Positions 25,476 through 33,742 of a DNA stretch of 64,000 nt are shown piece after piece. The notes beneath the pieces were generated by a model, which saw nothing but the letters and a program-made list of their open reading frames with translations, was not told the DNA's origin and made no database searches. Source of the stretch: Pelagimonas phthalicica (lineage in GTDB: Bacteria > Pseudomonadota > Alphaproteobacteria > Rhodobacterales > Rhodobacteraceae); assembly GCF_004364805.1 (NCBI RefSeq), contig NZ_SOAP01000006.1:1-64000 (forward strand), in the 5' to 3' direction. Each line of letters begins with the position of its first letter. Position 1 is the stretch's first letter. The translations under genes were made by a program, and so were the position numbers.

Positions 25476-26794
25476 CAGGCCAGCACCTGGCGAAAGAATT
25501 TCATGCTGGCCAGGCGGCGGGCGTTTTTCAGCAGAGACGACGCCTTGAGCGGCGGCAAGAAGAATTCGATCACCATATAGACGATGTAGCCAAAGTAATA
25601 TCCCGACTGGGCCGAGTTGCTGATCACCTTGTCAAAAGCCCATTCAGCGCGGGTCCAGGCGGCGTTCCACAGGATGGGCCAGGCCCGTTGAACCCAATCC
25701 CAAAGCGCGTCGAAATCGATCTTTTCCAGCGCGTCAAAGGTGGTTTCGAGGAATTCCAGAACGGTCTGAAACACAGTGCTGAAATCCTTGTTCAGCCGCA
25801 AATCCGCCGCGACCAGTTTGAAACCCAGCGACAGCATTTCAAGAAAGCCGATCACGGCATCCATGATCCCATCCCACAGGCCCGAGACAAAGCCCAGAAC
25901 CGCCGCGCCGGTTTCCTCAAGATCGGGTTTCATGTCGCGCAACAGGTCGATACAGCCCCGGATCGTGCCAAAGAGCCAGTTCCACATCTTGCTCAATCGC
26001 CCCAGCATCGCTTGCAGGCGGTTGGGGAGAAAGCGGCCCATTCCGGCAAAGCGCTTTAGGAACCCGGACTGGAGTGCAATTACTTTTTTTTCGACTCTAT
26101 CCAGGATGGGGGTCTGTTCGGCTTTCAACCCGTCGAGAAAATCCGCCCAATCCTTGGGTTGCTGGCGCGGGTCCCAAAGGCCGGGGGGCATACGGGAATT
26201 GGTTTCCAGAAAGGTCGCAAACTCTTTCGCGGTTTTGTCCGCCAGGTCAAAGGCCTCTGCCAGACCTTCGTGGATGGCATCAAAACCTCGGCCAAGGATG
26301 GAAGGGTATTCGTCAGATAGGGCACCGTCTATTCGATCGTAGAACTCATCATGCGACATGCCCAAAGCTCTGGGCAATCCGGGTAAGGCCCGCCGCATGT
26401 CTCGAATCCATTCTTCGGCCAAAGATTCTTCGACATCCGGAAGAGCAACCACTTTGACAACCCGGTGGGCCAAAGCCCCAGCCCCGGCCTGAATCTCCAC
26501 AAAAATCCAGACGAACCCAAGAGTCAGAGCCGAATAGCGATCTGCCTCAAAAGCCTTGCGCCGCTCGGAGGCGAATTTCAGCAATTCTAGGCCGGAGCTA
26601 CCGAGGAATAGACTGACATTCGGAATTTCAAAATTATCTGCAAAGCTATGATAGATTTCTCTGGCCCGGATATGGCCAATGGATTCTGTCCCTGCCAGTC
26701 CTTCGCTGACAACAAAATTAGGATTGTTTTCGGTTGGCAGAACCGCATCAAGAATACGCCGAACAGCCGGGTCCTCAAGTTGTACTGGTGCCAT
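25475..26794 (-). CDS. Unknown 439-aa protein, toxin-carrier-like
   Basis: Middle gene of the operon, 3 bp after the 1138-aa gene and overlapping the next start by one base. The N-terminal 150 residues are mixed alpha/beta. The middle is helical and ends with amphipathic segments such as GFVSGLWDGIMDAVIGFLEM, a style I associate with polymorphic-toxin carriers. The C-terminus is strongly hydrophobic (GYYFGYIVYMVIEFFLPP) then basic (LKNARRLASMKFFR), which could insert into or contact a membrane. No named family is recognised, and the reading as part of a toxin module is inference. Confidence 0.6.
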   Translation of the reverse strand: MAPVQLEDPAVRRILDAVLPTENNPNFVVSEGLAGTESIGHIRAREIYHSFADNFEIPNVSLFLGSSGLELLKFASERRKAFEADRYSALTLGFVWIFVEIQAGAGALAHRVVKVVALPDVEESLAEEWIRDMRRALPGLPRALGMSHDEFYDRIDGALSDEYPSILGRGFDAIHEGLAEAFDLADKTAKEFATFLETNSRMPPGLWDPRQQPKDWADFLDGLKAEQTPILDRVEKKVIALQSGFLKRFAGMGRFLPNRLQAMLGRLSKMWNWLFGTIRGCIDLLRDMKPDLEETGAAVLGFVSGLWDGIMDAVIGFLEMLSLGFKLVAADLRLNKDFSTVFQTVLEFLETTFDALEKIDFDALWDWVQRAWPILWNAAWTRAEWAFDKVISNSAQSGYYFGYIVYMVIEFFLPPLKASSLLKNARRLASMKFFRQVLA

Positions 26795-26797
26795 GGC

Positions 26798-29700
26798 TCA
26801 GCCCGTCGGGGTGTCGGTTGTGGGCAGGACCGGGGCGAGGCGGCTGGCACCGCGTCCGATCCGATGCTCGTCGATCCGGCAGGGAAGGCCGTCTTCGATC
26901 AGGGCAGAGCTGGCCGATTGCAGGATGGTCAGGTTGGTGGGCAGACGGGTTTCCCATTCGGCCTCGACAACCTCTTCGCGGGTTTTATTGGCTGATAGTT
27001 CGTCGGCGATAGAGACAAAGTGATTGTCCCCGGCCTCAAGCGCAAAGCCGCTGCCAAACCAGACCTCACCGGTGGCAAAGAAATAGTTCACCGCATCCTG
27101 CATCCCCTCGCGCACGGGCAACATCACCCGCGCCATGCCGCTGGACAGGAAGGCCGCGAAGAGCTGGTTGCGGGTCGCTTCGAGAGAAAGCTTGGCCGAC
27201 CAATCCTTTTTCGGACCGTAGAAATACGGGTAAAAGATGTAGGACATGATCCCCCAATCAAAGGCGGTCTCAAAAAAGCGTACCACTTCGGCATGGCGAT
27301 CCAGTTTCGGCTTTTGCTTGAGCTTGGGGAAACTGTCTGCATCTTGTTGTTTGTAGTGATTGGCGCTGATCTTGAGCTCGGGGAAGGGTTTGGTCATCAT
27401 TTCGATGCAGATCCGCTTGATCTCGCGCTCCATATGGCGGCGCTTGAAACGCGGGTTGAGATCGGCGCGGGCGGCGTCTTCTTCCTGTTCTTCGACCTCT
27501 TCGTCATAGGTGGCTTTGAGGGCGCGATAGGCCTCCATCAGAGCGGTATAGGCCTGCACCTGCCAGTCACGATAGGTTTTGCGCCGTCGTTTGCATACGA
27601 CCTCGACGGTCAGGGCATAGGCGGACACGGCCGATACCGCGACAGCGATGGGAACGGTGCCCTGAATGTTAGGCAGGGGGCCGGAAAAGGTCAGCGGGCC
27701 GCCGCGGAGGACTTCGGGGGTCTCGCTTTCGGCGCTGCGTTCGTCAAGAAATGGTGCGTTGATGCCGCGAATAGTGACACCGATCCAAGGCCAATTGATT
27801 TCGTCACCTACTTGTGCCCACCCTCTATATTCCATCAAGGCGCGGGCGCGTTTGGCGACATAGCCATCGGGCACAACGATCTCGTTGTAGCTTTTGCCAA
27901 AGCCTGGCCGTTGGCTGGGACCTGCGGAGGTGTCGGGATCGGGTGGTTCCTGAATAACCGTCACGGATTCGGCAAAGCTGCGGCTGAGCACGATTTTGCG
28001 CGGCGGGGGCGGGGGCAGTTCGATCTCGTATTTAGAGGCAAAATCGCGCCATGTCGCGCCTGTGACGCTAGAGGCGTCGTGCAGCCCGATGGATTTCGGG
28101 CGCGGAGGTTTGCGCGATTTGACCTTGTCATCCTCTTCGACCTCGGCATTCAGGGCAAAAATAAAGGCGCGGGCCGGTTCGGGAATGTTGAGCTCGATCA
28201 CCTCTTTCTGGCCCAGATTGACCAGCCGATGGCTATAGATCATGTCGAGACGGCGATAGACGCCAACCACATGTTCGGGGTTGTTGCGATTGTCAAAACC
28301 GTTCTTGGTGATGTCCTCGAACTCGCGCCGCGACAGAGAGCGGCGGCGGCTGGTGGCCTTTTGCATCAGCTTGCTCTGGACGCTGCGCGTGACGGATTTG
28401 GCGATCTCGATGGCTTCGCTGGTGCTTTGTTCGCCCGCGCTGACCGTGTTAAAGGAAAACCCGGTATCGGCGGAGAATTTGTTGGAGTTGCCAAAGCCGG
28501 TTGTGACCGAGGCCCCGACCTCGAACTGGGTTTCCATTTCGTTGCGCAAGACCTCGCTGGCTTCGGTCTGCATTTGCAGGGTTTCGCTGGTTTCGGTCTC
28601 GCTCTGATATTCCGAGGCACGTTCCTGGGTGACCTCTTGTTCGCTTTCGATCATCGACAGGCTGCGCGACACCCGTTCCTTGAAAGCCGAGGCAAGGATG
28701 TTTTCCACATGCGAGATTTCGCCGGTGACATAGCAGCTCAGCTCTTGTTCGACGCGGCGGTAATCGATCAGGCCCAGACGGGTGACGCCGTGGATGGGCG
28801 GTTCGGGATCGTCATCGGTGTCGACGATCTCGGACAGGGTTTCGATTGCACTAAAGGGCTGGTCCGGGAACAGGCGGAATCGGTCGAGCGTGTGGGGCGT
28901 GGCGCCAAGGGCGGCGGATTGCAGGGTCAGGTCTATATCGACAAAGGGTTCGCTGATCGGGGTGGTGCTGAGGCGGAAGGTTTCAAAACCTTGTGTGGCA
29001 TCTGCCAGGGGGGCGGCGGTGATGGTCTGCCGGTCCTGCCGGGCGGAGAGTGTGCCGGCGATGACATCCAGCGGTGCCAGTGAGGAATCGCGAAAACGGG
29101 TCAGATAGACATGATGCCCACCGCCACTGGCCGGGCGCAGGGCGATGAGGATGGCCCCGGCGGGCAGGCGTTCTTCAATTGTGAACTGCGCACCAAAGGC
29201 GGCAAAGGCGCTGTGAGAGACATAAAGGATGCGGGGCGGGGCAGTGTCGGTGAGTGTGGCAATCTCATCTTCGATCTTGTCCAGCGTGTCCTCGGGCTCA
29301 TCGGTGCCGGTGCGGAACTGGTCAAAGACCTCACGAGTGGGGGCGTCGCTGAGCCGGTCATGAATATCGGTGATCAGCAGTTTGCGCCGCTCGATCAGGC
29401 TAAGCGTTTTGCGGCGGCGCGGGGTGGTCAGATCCGGGTCATCATCGCTGCGAAAGGGCAAGTCGGGCCGTCTTGGTTCCCGTGACTCCGGCGGTGGTGT
29501 TTGGACCAGGTTTTCCTCGGCCAGCGACAGCGCATCCTCGATCTGCGAGCGCGCGTCTTCCAGACGGTCAATGCGGCTATTGGTGACAATGCTGGTCTGG
29601 GCATTGTCGAGCAGGCGGAATTGACCGGGGCTGAGGCTATCCCCCTCCGGGTCGTCAACCGCGCGACGCTGGTTGAGGGGCAGGACAACGCGGGCCTGCA

Positions 29701-30214
29701 GGATCCGGCGCAGGTCGCTTTCCTGATCGAGGGAAAGCGTGCCATCACCCGCCGTTGCCACGCGCCAGAAATTCAACGCTTTGTCGGCGACCATAATCGC
29801 CAGAATGGTATCAACCGCCTCGCGCCAATGGGTGGCCCAAAGATGCATCGCCAATCCATCCCACAGCGCCGCCCGTTCCGATTGCGACAGGGGCGAGAGG
29901 GCGTTGGCGTTAAGCCAGTCAGCAAGCGCTAGAAAAGAGGCGCGGTTTTGTTCGCTGTGGAGCTGGCGGTAGAATTCCAGCAGCTCAGCATGGGTGTTTT
30001 TCAGCGCGGCAAGCCCCGGCGGGGTCAGGTTGCCCGAGCGCACAGCACTGCGGGAGGCCAGCGAGATGGAGTCGAAATTCGCATGGGCCCCCGACCAGAT
30101 CCGGGTTTGCGCGCGATCATTCTCGCTCAGCTGGATATGGAACTGGTTCAGTGTGGCGGGGGCGATGGCGGAAGGGTTTCGCGTTGTGGAAAACCCGAAC
30201 AGGAATTGTGGCAT
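26798..30214 (-). CDS. Unknown 1138-aa protein of a recurrent uncharacterised family
   Basis: First gene of the operon (AAAGGAG 8 nt before the start). Visible regions: N-terminal helical part (1-170); acidic linkers (200-330); a segment ending in YVTGEISHVENILASAF (about 490-506); a long Glu/Ser/Thr-rich coiled region with a Gly-rich centre (about 510-610); the block VVGVYRRLDMIYSHRLVNLG followed by VIELNIPEPARAF (about 640-680); and a C-terminal part with FFETAFDWGIMSYIFYPYFYG and GMARVMLPVREGM. From memory these blocks recur in large hypothetical proteins of diverse bacteria, but I know no described function. There is no signal peptide. A scaffold, shell or delivery role is possible. Confidence 0.7.
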   Translation of the reverse strand: MPQFLFGFSTTRNPSAIAPATLNQFHIQLSENDRAQTRIWSGAHANFDSISLASRSAVRSGNLTPPGLAALKNTHAELLEFYRQLHSEQNRASFLALADWLNANALSPLSQSERAALWDGLAMHLWATHWREAVDTILAIMVADKALNFWRVATAGDGTLSLDQESDLRRILQARVVLPLNQRRAVDDPEGDSLSPGQFRLLDNAQTSIVTNSRIDRLEDARSQIEDALSLAEENLVQTPPPESREPRRPDLPFRSDDDPDLTTPRRRKTLSLIERRKLLITDIHDRLSDAPTREVFDQFRTGTDEPEDTLDKIEDEIATLTDTAPPRILYVSHSAFAAFGAQFTIEERLPAGAILIALRPASGGGHHVYLTRFRDSSLAPLDVIAGTLSARQDRQTITAAPLADATQGFETFRLSTTPISEPFVDIDLTLQSAALGATPHTLDRFRLFPDQPFSAIETLSEIVDTDDDPEPPIHGVTRLGLIDYRRVEQELSCYVTGEISHVENILASAFKERVSRSLSMIESEQEVTQERASEYQSETETSETLQMQTEASEVLRNEMETQFEVGASVTTGFGNSNKFSADTGFSFNTVSAGEQSTSEAIEIAKSVTRSVQSKLMQKATSRRRSLSRREFEDITKNGFDNRNNPEHVVGVYRRLDMIYSHRLVNLGQKEVIELNIPEPARAFIFALNAEVEEDDKVKSRKPPRPKSIGLHDASSVTGATWRDFASKYEIELPPPPPRKIVLSRSFAESVTVIQEPPDPDTSAGPSQRPGFGKSYNEIVVPDGYVAKRARALMEYRGWAQVGDEINWPWIGVTIRGINAPFLDERSAESETPEVLRGGPLTFSGPLPNIQGTVPIAVAVSAVSAYALTVEVVCKRRRKTYRDWQVQAYTALMEAYRALKATYDEEVEEQEEDAARADLNPRFKRRHMEREIKRICIEMMTKPFPELKISANHYKQQDADSFPKLKQKPKLDRHAEVVRFFETAFDWGIMSYIFYPYFYGPKKDWSAKLSLEATRNQLFAAFLSSGMARVMLPVREGMQDAVNYFFATGEVWFGSGFALEAGDNHFVSIADELSANKTREEVVEAEWETRLPTNLTILQSASSALIEDGLPCRIDEHRIGRGASRLAPVLPTTDTPTG

Positions 30215-30246
30215 CGCAAAACTCCTTTGAAAATAGCATTGAGGGT

Positions 30247-30263
30247 GGTCAGTCAGGCTGACC
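30247..30263. promoter_or_regulatory. Inverted repeat in leader of the 1138-aa gene
   Basis: GGTCAG (30247-30252) and CTGACC (30258-30263) flank TCAGG, 33 bp upstream of the start. The 10-mer GTCAGTCAGG within it also occurs 14 bp upstream of the 116-aa gene (17646-17655), hinting at a shared control site. Confidence 0.35.
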
Positions 30264-30374
30264 GCGAAAAATATCGTTTGGGTAATGCGGAAAGATTAGG
30301 CGGGGGTTTGGGGTCTAGCAACTATAGCTTGTGCCCGGTTGACGCAGAGAATCGTCAAGCGCGCAAGAATCTGC

Positions 30375-31397
30375 TTAGTGTTGTTCCAGCCCTGCCGCTT
30401 GCATCTGCGTGGCGCGCAGCTTGGTGTCGCGGGGGGCTTCGTTGAACTGTTGACGATAGGCGATGGAAAACCGCCCGAAATGGGAAAATCCGGCGCGGTC
30501 AGCGATGTCGCCAAGCGCTTCGCCGCCCTGGGTTTCAAGGATCAGACGCCGCGCAAGGGCCAGCCGTTCTTGACGCAGATAGCGCATCGGGGTCAGGCCA
30601 AATTCGGCCTGGAATTGCAGTTGCAGATTGCGCGGCGTGGTATTGGCGGCGCTGGCGATATCGGCGACCGATAAAGGCAGGGACAGATTGGCATGAATGA
30701 ACTGAACCGCGCGGCGCAGATAGAGATTGGCCTGCGCGCCCGGAGCGCTGGCGATCAGGTTTGAGATATTGCTGGGCTGGCTGGCCAGAAAATCACCGAT
30801 CAGCTCGCGTTCGACCCGCATTTGCGTGCCCGGATTGCTGTCGCCAAAAACCACATTCTGTTCCGCCAAGCCAAAGCAGGTCTTGAGCTTGCGCACCCAA
30901 TTGGCGGTCGCGGGGCGGGTTTCGTCCACGGCGGTTTCAAAGGTCACGGGGGCATTTAGCGACGTGCCTAACAGGGTTTCAGCCTCCTGTTGCAGGGTCC
31001 TGGTGTCGATCTGCAACAAAAGCTGGGTACAACCCTCGCGCCAACGCATCCGGGTTTCGCGATGGGGATTCAGCACGCTGCCGCGGCCCTGGTGGGTCAG
31101 AACATTACCGCCGTGATTGTCGATCTCCGCCGCCCCGGCCAGCGGAATCTGAATCAGATAGAAAGAGTGTAATTCGCCCGGCGCAATCCGCACATCCGCC
31201 CCGTAGCGGATATAGTTGAGCGAGGTGGCGCGCCCTTCGGCCCGGTGATGACAGGCATCAAACCGGTCAGCTTGCGCGGCGATATCGAGCCGATGATCGC
31301 AGAACTTATCCGCCACAATGGCGCGCGCCTCGTCCAGCTGGGTGGTCTGAAAAAGGCGGCGCTGGGATAGGGGTTCGTTGGGCTCGCGCGCGGTCAT
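30375..31397 (-). CDS. AraC-family transcriptional regulator
   Basis: 340 aa with an N-terminal AraC-binding-2-like cupin domain (GELHSFYLIQIPLAGAAEI; NPHRETRMRW) and a C-terminal double HTH (LPLSVADIASAANTTPRNLQ and ALGDIADRAGFSHFGRFSIAYR). It is divergent from the cupin-monooxygenase pair across 124 bp and most likely controls it. The inducer is not deducible. It ends 160 bp upstream of the unknown minus-strand operon, so read-through into that operon is possible. Confidence 0.9.
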   Translation of the reverse strand: MTAREPNEPLSQRRLFQTTQLDEARAIVADKFCDHRLDIAAQADRFDACHHRAEGRATSLNYIRYGADVRIAPGELHSFYLIQIPLAGAAEIDNHGGNVLTHQGRGSVLNPHRETRMRWREGCTQLLLQIDTRTLQQEAETLLGTSLNAPVTFETAVDETRPATANWVRKLKTCFGLAEQNVVFGDSNPGTQMRVERELIGDFLASQPSNISNLIASAPGAQANLYLRRAVQFIHANLSLPLSVADIASAANTTPRNLQLQFQAEFGLTPMRYLRQERLALARRLILETQGGEALGDIADRAGFSHFGRFSIAYRQQFNEAPRDTKLRATQMQAAGLEQH

Positions 31398-31521
31398 TGG
31401 CGTGAGCTTAGCACAGAATCACGCGAATCCAGAAATGCGCGAAAATGATTTCGTTTTTTGGATAAAGGCTTTGCCGATGCATGTTTTAGGCTTGAAACAA
31501 TAACAACAAGGAGGTCTGAAA

Positions 31522-31986
31522 ATGAAAGATGGAGCCGGAGTAACCGGAGCGAGCGATGGGCTCGACGGGATTGCCTGGAATGTTGTGGGGCATACCTACA
31601 CGCCGAAACTTTTGTCAAACAACGCCTTTATCTGGCATGCGGTGATCCCGGCAGAGACGTTTGTGCCGCCCCATATTCACCCGACACAGGATGAATGGAT
31701 CACCGTTCTGACCGGCGAATTGGAGGTCGAATTTGGTCATACCAAAGGCGCGCCTTCGGTGCATAAGGCCGGGCCGGGTGATGTGATCCGCATGCCGATG
31801 GGCGAAGAGCACGGGATTTTCAACCGGTCCGGGGCCGAGGCGACCTGCGTCTTTGGTGTTGCCCCCTCGCGCAAATTGTTTGACCTGTTCGGTGCCTTGG
31901 ACGGGGTGACGGACCCCGAGGAATTGGTGCGCCTTTCCGCCATGCATGAGGTGGATTTTCTGCCGCCCCCGCCTGACGCGCAGTAA
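31522..31986 (+). CDS. Cupin-domain protein
   Basis: 154 aa. A single cupin barrel with motif 1 PPHIHPTQDEWITVLTGELE (metal-binding His, His, Glu) and motif 2 GDVIRMPMGEEHGIFN (third His). The start follows AAGGAGG. Small cupins like this act as dioxygenases, isomerases or sensors; the substrate is unknown. It sits 12 bp before the flavin monooxygenase and is probably co-expressed to process the same compound. Confidence 0.85.
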   Translation: MKDGAGVTGASDGLDGIAWNVVGHTYTPKLLSNNAFIWHAVIPAETFVPPHIHPTQDEWITVLTGELEVEFGHTKGAPSVHKAGPGDVIRMPMGEEHGIFNRSGAEATCVFGVAPSRKLFDLFGALDGVTDPEELVRLSAMHEVDFLPPPPDAQ

Positions 31987-31998
31987 GGGGACACATCC

Positions 31999-33483
31999 AT
32001 GGTTAAACGCAAAACTGTCGCCGTGATCGGCGGCGGGGTCTCGGGGCTTGCCGCCGCCAAGGCCTTTGATGAACGTGGGCATCGGGTGCTGGGCTTTGAG
32101 CGCAGTCATGATTTTGGCGGGGTGTGGGAGCTGTCGCGCAGCTATCCCGATGTGCAGACGCAATCCCCCAAGGATCTGTACTGTTTCACCGATCACCCCA
32201 TGCCCGAGGAGTATCCGGAATGGCCCAAAGGCCCGCAGGTGCATGCCTATCTGCACAGCTATGCGGCCAAGCATAATCTGGCGCGGCTGTTCAAGCTGAA
32301 CACCACGATCAAAGGCATGGATCGCCGCACTGATGGTGGCTGGACCCTGACGATTGATGAGGCGGGGCAGGAATACACGCAGGACGTGGATTTTGTCGCC
32401 GTCTGCACGGGCCAGTTCTCGGACAAGAACATCATCTCGCATCCCGGCCAAGAGGGCTTTGTCCAGGCGGGGGGCGAGGTGATGCATTCCTCGGAATATA
32501 CCGATCCGTCGATGATCAAAGGCAAACGGGTTGTTGTGCTGGGCGGGTCGAAATCGGCGACCGATATTGCGGTGAACGCGGCCAATAGCGGCGCGCGCTC
32601 GGTGCATTGGGTCTATCTGGAGCCGGTCTGGCGCATCCCGTATTTTGTGGGCGGCATCAACTTTAAGCGGCTGCTTTACATGCGGGCGCAGGAACAGCAG
32701 TTCAACGCCTGGGGCAAATCGCCCTTGCAACGCGTGGTGGCGGCGGTGCTGAAACCCTTGGTCTGGGCCAATTTCCGTGGGCTTGAGGCGCTGCTGAAGA
32801 CTCAGCTGGGGCTCAAAAAATACGGGATGGTTCCCAAGATCCCGATTGAAAAGGATGTGTCCTGTTCGGTGCCCATCGTGACGCCGGGCCTGTTTGAGGC
32901 GCTGAAGGCGGGCAAGATCAAGAATATTCAGGGCACGTTTGAGCGCTATGACGGCAAGACCATCATCATGACCGGTGGTGAGCGGGTCGAGGCGGATACC
33001 TCGATTTTGGCCGTGGGGTGGAAGCTGGGCGTGCCTTACTTGCCGGATGAATACCAGCAAAAGCTGGTCGAGCCGGACGGGCAATATCGGGTCTATCGCA
33101 TCGCGGTGAATCCGGATCTGCCGGATATGGGCTTTGTCGGGTTCAATTCGTCCTTTTGCACCGTGCTCAGCGCCGAGATGATCGCCAATTGGCTGGTGCG
33201 CTACATGGATGGGCAGTTGGAACGCCAGCCCTCTGAGGCCGAGATGACCGACAATATCGAGATGATGTTGAACTGGAAACGCAAAGAGCGCCCGGCGGCG
33301 CAGATCTATGGCGGGCTGTGCTCGGCCCCGTTCCATTTCAAACATTTCGACGAGCTGCTGGCCGATATGGGTGCAAGCAAACGCAAAAGGGGCAACCCGC
33401 TTGCGGAACAGTTCAGCTATCCCAGTCATAAGGCCTATGGCGAGTTTCTGGCCTCTTGCCCGCAATATCAGGCCGGGGCGTGA
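31999..33483 (+). CDS. Flavin-containing monooxygenase
   Basis: A 494-aa FMO-type enzyme. The FAD motif GGGVSGLAAAK is near residue 12, an FMO-like identifying motif in GGEVMHSSEY around 158-167, and the NADPH Rossmann motif VLGGSKSATDI near 180. Such enzymes oxygenate N- or S-containing or carbonyl substrates with NADPH and O2; Baeyer-Villiger activity is a possible alternative. It lies in an AraC/cupin/FMO unit with a terminator-like hairpin after it. The specific substrate is not deducible. Confidence 0.88.
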   Translation: MVKRKTVAVIGGGVSGLAAAKAFDERGHRVLGFERSHDFGGVWELSRSYPDVQTQSPKDLYCFTDHPMPEEYPEWPKGPQVHAYLHSYAAKHNLARLFKLNTTIKGMDRRTDGGWTLTIDEAGQEYTQDVDFVAVCTGQFSDKNIISHPGQEGFVQAGGEVMHSSEYTDPSMIKGKRVVVLGGSKSATDIAVNAANSGARSVHWVYLEPVWRIPYFVGGINFKRLLYMRAQEQQFNAWGKSPLQRVVAAVLKPLVWANFRGLEALLKTQLGLKKYGMVPKIPIEKDVSCSVPIVTPGLFEALKAGKIKNIQGTFERYDGKTIIMTGGERVEADTSILAVGWKLGVPYLPDEYQQKLVEPDGQYRVYRIAVNPDLPDMGFVGFNSSFCTVLSAEMIANWLVRYMDGQLERQPSEAEMTDNIEMMLNWKRKERPAAQIYGGLCSAPFHFKHFDELLADMGASKRKRGNPLAEQFSYPSHKAYGEFLASCPQYQAGA

Positions 33484-33487
33484 CTTT

Positions 33488-33520
33488 CCGGGCCCTTGCT
33501 TGCAGGGGCCCGGTTCTAAG
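33488..33520. terminator. Hairpin after the monooxygenase gene
   Basis: CCGGGCCC (33488-33495) pairs with GGGCCCGG (33506-33513). The T-tract is poor, so this may be a weak terminator or transcript-end structure. The rest of the 259-bp gap before puuE shows no gene. Confidence 0.5.
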
Positions 33521-33742
33521 CCTGTTCTGAACCGGTTTTGACGCTGGCGACTGATGCGCCGCGTTTCCGGATTTGCTGAAAATTTCAGTCACTTGCCGAA
33601 GTTTTAAGCAATGGCAACGGGTGGCATACCTGCCTGATCGGTCAGGCCACGATTATCCACCTCAGAAATTCCTTTCGGAATTATTTGAAAATGGGGGAGG
33701 GTCTTTCGGTATACTGCCGAAAAAGACCAGAAGGATAAGCGC

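Noticed and set aside
27020-29083. 687-aa frame on the + strand opposite the 1138-aa gene
   Set aside because: It is antisense to a gene with good start, operon coupling and conserved-looking blocks; long antisense frames are normal in high-GC DNA.
15890-30214. Contractile injection system or phage tail cluster
   Set aside because: No sheath, tube, baseplate, spike or AAA+ ATPase gene is visible, so the label is not supported despite large unknown proteins.
31615-33465. 616-aa minus-strand frame opposite the cupin and monooxygenase
   Set aside because: Shadow of two recognised genes; the product is rich in His, Arg and Gly with no motif.
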